Shown piece by piece: positions 45,662-52,237 of a DNA stretch of 64,000 nt. The first letter of the stretch is position 1. Each line of letters begins with the position of its first letter. The position numbers and the translations under genes are program-made. Location: the NCBI GenBank assembly GCA_017935675.1, contig JAGBHE010000083.1:62001-126000 (forward strand). Reading direction: 5' to 3'. The stretch comes from Clostridia bacterium (GTDB lineage: Bacteria > Bacillota > Clostridia > UBA1381). The notes beneath the pieces are model-generated. The model saw nothing but the letters and a program-made list of their open reading frames with translations. It ran no database searches and was not told the origin of the DNA.

Positions 45662-45693
45662 CGGTAATTTTCTGCTGCTGATAAAATCAAGAT

Positions 45694-45778
45694 GGGTGTG
45701 TAGCAAAACGCAAGTTTTGCTGCACACCCTTTTTAGATTTTTTTGAGAAAGGCTATGCAAAACTCGGCTGAGTTAATT
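45694..45778 (+). repeat. Left direct-repeat unit: palindrome plus 44-base block
   Basis: GGGTGTGTAGCAAAAC-GCAA-GTTTTGCTGCACACCC followed by TTTTT could also terminate the upstream kinase transcript. The block AGATTTTTTTGAGAAAGGCT... then runs to 45,778. The stop codon of the DUF3307 gene (45,777-45,779) lies exactly at the block edge. Confidence 0.75.
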
Positions 45779-46502
45779 ATAAAAAACTTTTTATTATTAT
45801 TGTAGAAATGAGAGCAATTGATAAACTTGCTAATGTCCCCACTAAATATTTTTCAGCGAAGTTCTTATCCTCTAACTGTTTAAATCGAGCAATACTTTTA
45901 GCTGTTAATACCAACCCAATTACTCCATACTGATTCAGTAATACTAATATTGTTACGATAACTCGTTCCAACTTTCCAATTAAATTGCCCATTTTTAAAT
46001 CGTTTTCACTTGTAGATGAATTGTTGATTAATATGAATTCAAATAACTTTTTTATAAAAACTGATGCAGGATCCCAAATTACTACAAATAAGAATATGCA
46101 CAAAATCAGATCTTTCAGATGTTCATAACCTGATATAATTGGATAAAAAAATCCAGTCTGTACATTTAATTTAAGTAATGAAGAAGTAGCAATGATAATT
46201 GCTATATGTACCATTTGGTCTAAAATAAACGCAATGAACTTAAAAGTATTATTGGTAAATCTTAGCTCTAACCTCTGTCTGGCCAAATCAATAAGAAAAT
46301 GAGATGTTGATAAGATTGCAAATGTAATCAGAGCATAATTGGGTTCAAGAAAGAAGCCACATACAATACCGCAACCAATTAGGTAAATTAAACTATGGAT
46401 AAATAAATGCTTAAAACTTGTTTTCTTTTTTTCTGCCATAGCAGAGGATTGAAACGTAAAATCTAAAAGCATATGGGCAATTATAAGTATATTCGTTATC
46501 AT
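45777..46502 (-). CDS. DUF3307 family multi-pass membrane protein
   Basis: A 241-residue hydrophobic protein with about six membrane helices. Conserved polar residues sit at helix edges: His10, Asp14 and Gln18 (HMLLDFTFQ), His32 and His36 (KHLFIH), His68 and Asp72 (SHFLID), and Asp95, Gln96 and His99 (DQMVH). This pattern recalls membrane-embedded metal-dependent hydrolases such as the YdjM group, which is my inference. DUF3307 has no agreed function. It lies 10 bases after the SatD-family gene, so they form a pair; such pairs occur in other Bacillota. It ends at the edge of the island repeat. Its composition is more AT-rich than that of the surrounding glycan genes. Confidence 0.75.
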   Translation of the reverse strand: MITNILIIAHMLLDFTFQSSAMAEKKKTSFKHLFIHSLIYLIGCGIVCGFFLEPNYALITFAILSTSHFLIDLARQRLELRFTNNTFKFIAFILDQMVHIAIIIATSSLLKLNVQTGFFYPIISGYEHLKDLILCIFLFVVIWDPASVFIKKLFEFILINNSSTSENDLKMGNLIGKLERVIVTILVLLNQYGVIGLVLTAKSIARFKQLEDKNFAEKYLVGTLASLSIALISTIIIKSFL

Positions 46503-46512
46503 TTGTAACCTC

Positions 46513-47373
46513 CTATAGATACATATTCATAAATTTTAAGGTGGCAACTGTAGAATTGCGAGCCTCATATATATTGGCTGTTTTTATTGTTTTTTCTATA
46601 CTTTGTCTGCTTACTCCGATTAATTCGGATAATTCGTTTGATAATCCGCGCTTCTTACCTGTTGTCACAAAAAAATCATCACTTTCATTTAATGCATCAA
46701 CAACATAACTTCTAAAATCAAAATTATTTAGCATTTCAAATAGAAATGGCTTTGCGAAAATTCTACGTTTTAAAAAATAATTTCTATAATAATCTATATG
46801 GTTTTTAAAAACCAACAGATCCAAAACTCTTTTAAGCTCAAATTCATCTATAGTTTCGTGCACGTCTATCGGATACAAAAGTTCTGAAAGAAGCATAAGT
46901 TCGTTTTGATATTCACTATGTTTATTCAGTATTAATGTTGTGCAATTGATTAATGAATTAATAATAAAATCGCTTTTATTACCAGAATACAATAATACTG
47001 AATATCCGTTTATATCTTTTGCGTTTTCTATCGCGTAACGTGCATTATGATATGCTCTTCCGTCTTGTGCAGTAGTGCTGGCATCTTTTATGATAACATC
47101 CCATTCTCCCACACCTATTCCCGCTCTCATTTCAACAGGCGAAACGAGCATATTGAACATTCGAAAGAAAAGATAAGCTGACTCACAAGAACGAAAAAGT
47201 CCTTGTATTTCATCCCCACCACTAAAATCCACTTTTTTTGCAATGGCCCTTCTAAAAATAACATTAAGTGTTTTAATAACTCTATAAATATATTCCTGTA
47301 TAGAATTCCTGTCATCTTTTCCATACATCCTTGATTTTTTCAAGTCGACAATCAATGCAGCATAGTTATCCAT
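46513..47373 (-). CDS. SatD-family protein, nucleotide-cyclase-like N-terminus plus helix-turn-helix
   Basis: 286 residues. The start MDNYAALIVDLKKSR resembles the SatD opening strand with its D-x-x-x-SR motif (Asp10). A second strand-turn carries S-G-G-D-E-I (51-56) and a third R-A-G-I-G-V-G (83-89). Together these look like a palm fold with two metal-site acids (Asp10, Asp54), as in class III nucleotide cyclases and related polymerases. The C-terminal part (about 235-286; GLSNELSELIGVSRQSIEKTIKTA) is a helix-turn-helix. GAGGTGAT precedes the ATG. SatD proteins are known from acid-tolerance operons of streptococci, without a settled biochemical role. Here it leads a two-gene unit with DUF3307 and is preceded by an array of inverted half-sites that its own helix-turn-helix might bind. 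Confidence 0.72.
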   Translation of the reverse strand: MDNYAALIVDLKKSRMYGKDDRNSIQEYIYRVIKTLNVIFRRAIAKKVDFSGGDEIQGLFRSCESAYLFFRMFNMLVSPVEMRAGIGVGEWDVIIKDASTTAQDGRAYHNARYAIENAKDINGYSVLLYSGNKSDFIINSLINCTTLILNKHSEYQNELMLLSELLYPIDVHETIDEFELKRVLDLLVFKNHIDYYRNYFLKRRIFAKPFLFEMLNNFDFRSYVVDALNESDDFFVTTGKKRGLSNELSELIGVSRQSIEKTIKTANIYEARNSTVATLKFMNMYL

Positions 47374-47390
47374 ACGATCACCTCAAAAGC

Positions 47391-47419
47391 ATTATACCAC
47401 AGATAGTTCTAAAAAGCAA
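47391..47419 (-). promoter_or_regulatory. Promoter of the SatD/DUF3307 pair
   Basis: On the minus strand TTGCTT, a 17-base spacer and TATAAT give a good sigma-A promoter. It lies just 18 bases before the SatD ATG. Its -35 box lies inside the palindrome array. Confidence 0.7.
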
Positions 47420-47491
47420 CCCCGAAAGGTTGATTTTTTATTTTGCAACCTTTTAGGGTTGCTTTTTAAAAACGCAACGTATTATGGTTGC
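47411..47491. promoter_or_regulatory. Array of GCAAC/GTTGC half-sites over the SatD promoter
   Basis: The arms 47,411-47,432 and 47,446-47,467 are inverted repeats matching at 20 of 22 positions (AAAAAGCAACCC..AAAGGTTG). A third pair, GCAAC-8-GTTGC, lies at 47,474-47,491. Six half-sites are thus present in alternating orientation, and the first overlaps the -35 box. This is the layout of a multimeric repressor operator. The alternative, a very long RNA hairpin, would lie upstream of the predicted transcript. Confidence 0.6.
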
Positions 47492-47584
47492 TTTTTTCAA
47501 AACTTTATCTACTATTCGCTCTGAAACCCACACCTTTCATTTTGTGAATAAACTCATGTATAAAGGAGTTAACTTTTTCTTTAT

Positions 47585-47638
47585 AACCCAAGCGCAGATG
47601 TCCCCCCGGATTCTTCGGCGGCGGATTCCATTTCAGAA
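47585..47638 (+). mobile_element. Truncated IS200/IS605-like palindromic element, copy C
   Basis: AACCCAAGCGCAGATGTCCCCC follows TTAT, as in copies A and B, and the sequence runs through the first hairpin to ATTCCATTTCAGAA. It then stops exactly where the GGGGGTGTAGC palindrome of the island edge begins. The other two thirds are missing. Confidence 0.65.
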
Positions 47639-47730
47639 GGGGGTGTAGCAAAACTTGCGTTTTGCTACACCCCCTTTTGTTATTTTAGATTTTTTTGAGA
47701 AAGGCTATGCAAAACTCGGCTGAGTTAATT
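47639..47730 (+). repeat. Right direct-repeat unit: palindrome plus 44-base block
   Basis: GGGGGTGTAGCAAAAC-TTGC-GTTTTGCTACACCCCC, a T-rich linker and the 44-base block at 47,687-47,730. The block is identical at all 44 positions to the one at 45,735-45,778. It continues into CGAGTTTTGATACAGCCCC, which pairs with the block's CAAAACTCG. Confidence 0.75.
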
Positions 47731-47762
47731 CAAACGAGTTTTGATACAGCCCCATCTTGATT

Positions 47763-50363
47763 TTAATTATAATAAATTAAGCTTTTCAATATTCCCTCCT
47801 GTGCATAAAGAAGCGGTTCATCGCCTTCTCTTATAAATGCGCTTCCTTCCCTTGAAATTTGTTTATGTTTTAGATCCACTCTGATTATATTGCAGGAACC
47901 AAGACTAAAGCTTTCCGTCGTTTCCTCGTTTCCCGGCAATCCTGCCTTAACAATGCCTCTTATGCATTTGTCGGATTTCTTACCGATATTGATTTGACTC
48001 AGACGATTAAAATCATGCCGGTATTGGCTTCCGCCTATTGTTTCAATCAACTTCTGATTCTCATGGGAATACATAATTTTAACTTTTCCCTTTTCGGTAA
48101 CACCATCCGGATTCAGCTCATACCGAATAATATCTCCGCATCCCAGCAAACGGTCCGACTGATCTGTAATGATGTTTTCCTCACCGTCATAATACGGTAA
48201 TACCTCATTTCCGTCCTTGAGAGAATATAATCTGAGCCGCGGCATTGCTGTTCCGGCTTCTTCATTATAAGACATAAAAATCTCAGTTAAAATAAATGCA
48301 TCGGACTTTACAGTACGTACCGTAGTTGAATCACATTCCCAAACAACCGCATCAGCTTCCAGACCGTTTTCTTCCATAACAATAAAGGTTGGAAAATATC
48401 TGTCCATAAGCCATTTTTCATTATCAGGAAAATATGAAAGAGAATAGGCTCCGTATGCTTTATCGCTTACATTCTGCTCGGTACTCATCGGAACGGCAAA
48501 CACTTCTGCATCGCGTTTTACCACATATGTACTGTTAAAGGATGAAGGAGCTTTTCTGAAATGCCATTGTGGTCCTAAACCTGTCGTATTTACATTAGTT
48601 TCATATTTATGAAAAAATACATTCTCATCCTCTGCCAGCAACCATATTCGGTTGATTTCACCGCCGGCATTAAGATTTACCATTATCGGCTGCCTTAATA
48701 TTTTTCCTCCTGTGCCTGAAAGCATTGACTTAAGCTTTTCTTTATCAACGCTTCTGCTCCATGTTCCGTTCTTATTGCGCACCGATACCCGGCTTGCAAG
48801 CTTATCGGTTCTTACTCCCCCTGTTTTACTCAGATATTTAATACTTTCCGTATCATCATCGGATATATAAAAATTAATCAGATAGACAAGCTTCTGTTTT
48901 CCTCCCAACTTTTCGGCATAAACAATTTCTTCCCTGAAATTACAGTAAACCTTATATTTTGTTCCGGCTTCAAAATTCTCAATAGGAAAAAGATTCGATT
49001 TCGATACCTCATAACTCAGACCATCATCAGCTGTCAGAACTTCATTGCATGCCTTCAGCGTAATTTCCCGGGTTATTCCCGAACAATAAATAATTATGGG
49101 TTCTTCCGAAGTCAGGGGTTCATAAACAGACAGAATATTATTCACTTGAAGATTCCCGATTTCTGTTTCATTTCCCTCTTCATCATAAAGCCGGAAATGT
49201 TCATAATCCTCTGCAACTATTTTTTCACCGCTGCTTGTGTAAATCCATTCATTTTTCTCATCTATGGAATTGATAAGAACATTCCGGTAACTGCTGATTA
49301 TACATACCTCATAAGCACCGTCATGATTATTGTCAATCAGCGTTGTTTCTCCTGTTTCGGAATCTGAAATCAAGCGTTTAACATCATCCTTACTTGATAC
49401 AAAAGAACCGTTATAAAGCACACTGCCTGACACAGAAAAAGTGTAATATTTTAACTTCCCATTTTCATTATATACGGATATTCTATTAGAATCAATGCCG
49501 TTTATATCCTCATTTTTTAATGTTATAACAGTATTGCGAACAGGATATATTGCCATCACGCTTTTTTCATTTTCAGACTCACTGTAATAAAGACGCACAT
49601 AATACCCAAGATATGATTCCCTGCCGTAAAACTCATACTGTTCTCCGTTGACTCGTATATTATTCAAATCAGCCTTTACAGTTCCGATTGCATTATATTG
49701 ATCTGCCTGCACAACTCCTTCTGTATAATTTGCGTCATATAACTCGGTCAAAAGAGTTTCTGCCGATTCCCTGATATGAATTCTTCCATCATTGTTTTCC
49801 TGCACCATGCGTTTGACATTAAGACAGTTATAAAGAAATGCTGTTTCCGCATTTCTGCTTAAAAAACCATTTGCATCAGCATCAGACGCGATTTTTAACC
49901 GGCATGCCTTAATAACAGCGCCGTCAATATCATCCTTTCCGTTTTCACGGAAAGAACCGTGAAGCATTGCCCGAACAAGATATAAAAGAGCGTCACGGCA
50001 TTCGATTGGATCATCCGGGCAAAAACGCCCTGATGAATCGGGGTAAATAATCCCCAAACCGGAGGCGATGAGAATTGAATCATGATGCAAATGTGCTTTT
50101 GGAACATCTGTGAATGCAGGTGTTTCCTCTGTATAGCACCAATCCTTTGCTTTTATAAGGCGAATCACTTTTGAGATAAAAGCCCCCCTTGTAATCAATG
50201 TATCCCCATCCGATACAGAATAATCATCTGCTTTGTAAATCCCCAATGTCTGCAGCAGCTCAGCCTGTTCATCTGTGCCTATGCTTACAGCCCCTGCCCT
50301 CATGCAGAAAATTCCTGCCGAAAAAGCAAAAAACAGACATAACACAAGAAAATATTTTTTCAT
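47763..50363 (-). CDS. SLH-domain surface protein, large form (module A, copy 2)
   Basis: About 866 residues, a paralogue of the 858-residue protein at 18,508-21,084. It has a signal peptide (MKKYFLVLCLFFAFSAGIFCMRAGA), an N-terminal SLH-like region (about 30-190; LITRGAFISKVIRLI, FTDVPKAHLHHDSI, GRFCPDDPIECRDAL) and a long beta-rich remainder with matching segments such as LIDNNHDGAYEVCIISSY and CDSTTVRTVKSDAF. The ATG at 50,363 follows GGAGGAAGG. It directly follows the second SLH gene, repeating the two-gene module of the first locus. Its TAA overlaps the end of the island inverted repeat. Function is unknown; a cell-wall-anchored receptor or scaffold is inferred. Confidence 0.68.
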   Translation of the reverse strand: MKKYFLVLCLFFAFSAGIFCMRAGAVSIGTDEQAELLQTLGIYKADDYSVSDGDTLITRGAFISKVIRLIKAKDWCYTEETPAFTDVPKAHLHHDSILIASGLGIIYPDSSGRFCPDDPIECRDALLYLVRAMLHGSFRENGKDDIDGAVIKACRLKIASDADANGFLSRNAETAFLYNCLNVKRMVQENNDGRIHIRESAETLLTELYDANYTEGVVQADQYNAIGTVKADLNNIRVNGEQYEFYGRESYLGYYVRLYYSESENEKSVMAIYPVRNTVITLKNEDINGIDSNRISVYNENGKLKYYTFSVSGSVLYNGSFVSSKDDVKRLISDSETGETTLIDNNHDGAYEVCIISSYRNVLINSIDEKNEWIYTSSGEKIVAEDYEHFRLYDEEGNETEIGNLQVNNILSVYEPLTSEEPIIIYCSGITREITLKACNEVLTADDGLSYEVSKSNLFPIENFEAGTKYKVYCNFREEIVYAEKLGGKQKLVYLINFYISDDDTESIKYLSKTGGVRTDKLASRVSVRNKNGTWSRSVDKEKLKSMLSGTGGKILRQPIMVNLNAGGEINRIWLLAEDENVFFHKYETNVNTTGLGPQWHFRKAPSSFNSTYVVKRDAEVFAVPMSTEQNVSDKAYGAYSLSYFPDNEKWLMDRYFPTFIVMEENGLEADAVVWECDSTTVRTVKSDAFILTEIFMSYNEEAGTAMPRLRLYSLKDGNEVLPYYDGEENIITDQSDRLLGCGDIIRYELNPDGVTEKGKVKIMYSHENQKLIETIGGSQYRHDFNRLSQINIGKKSDKCIRGIVKAGLPGNEETTESFSLGSCNIIRVDLKHKQISREGSAFIREGDEPLLYAQEGILKSLIYYN

Positions 50364-50400
50364 TATCCTTCCTCCGTTCAATCAAAAAAGCCCTTTGTCC

Positions 50401-51990
50401 TCACCTGCTTTTTGATACAATTTTGTAAACCATCTGCGTTGCATGCGCCCGGGTCGCACTGCCCATCGGATAAAAATTTCCATCCTCATATCCATTGATA
50501 ATTCCGCATCCTGCAAGAAGATGTATGCTTTCCTTTGCATATTCACCGAATTCATCATCGTCAGCGAAATACATTTGCTTATCACCAATTTCAAATCCAC
50601 ATTCACGTGCAAATCTGTATATAATAACTGCCATATCCTGTCTTGTGATGTTCATATCAGGCTTGAAGCAGCTTCCATCCCCAAGAATCAACCCTCGTTC
50701 TTGTGCGGTGCATAAAGCAGGATAATACCATGAGGTGCTTTCTATATCATCAAAGGTACACTCCTTACCTCCATCCAATGAAAAAACTCTGCATAACATC
50801 TGTACAAGTTCTGCACGAGTCAAAAAATTGTCAGGCCGGAAACAATTCTGATAACCCTGTACAATTCCTTCCCAGTGCATAAAATTTATCGCTTCAAATG
50901 CCCAGTGTTCTTCACTGACATCCTCAAAGACAATCTTTGTTTTATTTTCTGTTTCCTCTGTACCCTCAGGCTCTTCAGCTTTCGGAATATACGGTACTCC
51001 GCTCTGCACCGGGCTTTTTCTGCCGCTGCTGCCGCCTCCGCCTCCGGAATGACCGCCGGCAGAAGCAGAATTTTTTAAACTGAGCAGACGCTCCGTTTCT
51101 TTTTCCAACGCAGTAAGACTTAAAAATTTTTTTCCCGCTGTATTCTGTTCTATAAATTCCTTATCAATTTGATTTGCATCATCGTATGCTGTAATTTCTG
51201 CCGCCGCCAGATATTCGGCAGCATGAGACCACATGGTACAGCTTTCCAAACCTCCTAAAATCACTGCTTCCTTAAAACTGTCATTAATATTTGAAAAATC
51301 AAGCTGCTGTGCGGCGATTCGCTCTGCAACAGCCTTTTTGCCGGCATTGTCCATACCCTCATATAACACGCGGCAGTCAATCTCCGTACCAAATTTCTCA
51401 ATCTCTGCAAGAATAACGTCTAAGCTTTCAATATCCTTCTTTTGTTTGAGAGATGCCACAGCTGCAGCCAGCGTCAACAGCTCCTCCGGATGTTTTTCGT
51501 CATTCATCGTTTCACGGAAATAATACAGCGCCTCACCAATCAAACTATTATCCATACCGTCTTCGGTTGTGAGCTCATAAAGCTTCACTGCGTCCGTTCC
51601 GGCAAATGCTTCCTTTAATTCCTCCATTGTACCGCTGCTTACTGCTTGCTCAATTCTCCTTCTGTCGGATTCTGCCATAAAATAAATTTCCACCTCAGAG
51701 GGATTTGTTTCGTCTTCTGCAATTACGGAAATTCTGAATGTACCGTTTCGATTCGGACGTATTAACGCTGAGAATCCCGTTTCGTAGTCCGAGTCTAAGA
51801 TTCTTACGTCATAAATTTCTCCTGTTACCGCATCCTGTAACACCAATGTTATTTTTTTGTTTGATGCCCAGCCTTCAACTTTTAATAAATCCCCGTCTGT
51901 TTCCAAATAATCTACCCTGAATTCTGCTGCATAAGCCATAGTACCAAACAAAAAAATTGAAGCCATAATCACCAATAAACGTTTAATCAT
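50401..51990 (-). CDS. SLH-domain protein with Gly/Ser hinge (module B, copy 2)
   Basis: About 529 residues, a paralogue of 21,085-22,728. The signal peptide MIKRLLVIMASIFLFGTMAYAA leads into a small beta domain (about 25-125), a helical region (about 130-305), a Gly/Ser hinge (about 312-330) and three SLH repeats (about 350-528; FEDVSEEHWAFEAI, FDDIESTSWYYPAL, FADDDEFGEYAKESI). The ATG at 51,990 is chosen because it opens a normal signal peptide; 25 more in-frame codons upstream do not. The ribosome site is weak (GATGTGGAT), with a better GGGGAGGA too far upstream. It precedes the large SLH protein by 37 bases. Confidence 0.78.
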   Translation of the reverse strand: MIKRLLVIMASIFLFGTMAYAAEFRVDYLETDGDLLKVEGWASNKKITLVLQDAVTGEIYDVRILDSDYETGFSALIRPNRNGTFRISVIAEDETNPSEVEIYFMAESDRRRIEQAVSSGTMEELKEAFAGTDAVKLYELTTEDGMDNSLIGEALYYFRETMNDEKHPEELLTLAAAVASLKQKKDIESLDVILAEIEKFGTEIDCRVLYEGMDNAGKKAVAERIAAQQLDFSNINDSFKEAVILGGLESCTMWSHAAEYLAAAEITAYDDANQIDKEFIEQNTAGKKFLSLTALEKETERLLSLKNSASAGGHSGGGGGSSGRKSPVQSGVPYIPKAEEPEGTEETENKTKIVFEDVSEEHWAFEAINFMHWEGIVQGYQNCFRPDNFLTRAELVQMLCRVFSLDGGKECTFDDIESTSWYYPALCTAQERGLILGDGSCFKPDMNITRQDMAVIIYRFARECGFEIGDKQMYFADDDEFGEYAKESIHLLAGCGIINGYEDGNFYPMGSATRAHATQMVYKIVSKSR

Positions 51991-52036
51991 ATCCACATCA
52001 TACCAAAACCGGTACGTCCTCCCCTCTTGTGCTCCG

Positions 52037-52218
52037 TTAAAATATACTATCCGAGAAATTTTCAAATGCGTATTTAAGCATCATTTCATAATTATTTTGA
52101 TATTTTTCATCTCCGAAAATATTGTAAGCAAGCCGATTTGCAATAATAGCTTCATTTTTCTCCGCAACAAGACGGATCAGCTTTATAGCATACGCCCATT
52201 CTTTCGTTTCCGCCTCTC
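52037..52218 (-). pseudogene. 3' remnant of an unidentified gene
   Basis: A frame of about 60 codons ending TAA at 52,037 has no start codon and is preceded by a TGA at 52,219-52,221. The peptide (EWAYAIKLIRLVAEKNEAII... then NYEMMLKYAFENFSDSIF) has the amphipathic look of real helical protein but matches no family I recognise. It lies between the secreted PL8 gene and the SLH module. It is probably the tail of a gene whose front was deleted. Confidence 0.45.
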
Positions 52219-52237
52219 AGTTGTGCAACTTTACATG

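Larger units (their letters stand above)
45682..47765. mobile_element. AT-rich SatD/DUF3307 island inside an inverted-repeat element
   Basis: The segment starts TAAAATCAAGATGGG (45,682-45,696) and ends with its exact inverse CCCATCTTGATTTTA (47,751-47,765). Just inside each edge lies a palindromic hairpin plus an identical 44-base block (45,735-45,778 and 47,687-47,730) in direct orientation. Between them are two minus-strand genes, their regulatory region and a truncated IS200/IS605-like fragment. If one direct-repeat unit is collapsed, a single miniature element of about 160 bp with matching inverted ends remains. The island looks like cargo gained by, or recombined into, that element. No transposase or integrase is present. 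Confidence 0.6.

Noticed and set aside
46513..47373. Calling the SatD protein a GGDEF diguanylate cyclase
   Set aside because: Only a GGDE string is present; the surrounding sequence and strand order fit SatD, not the GGDEF domain.
47411..47491. CRISPR-like or T-box reading of the GCAAC repeats
   Set aside because: The units alternate in orientation with unequal spacing and lack spacers; they lie upstream of the -10 element, so they are not in the leader RNA.
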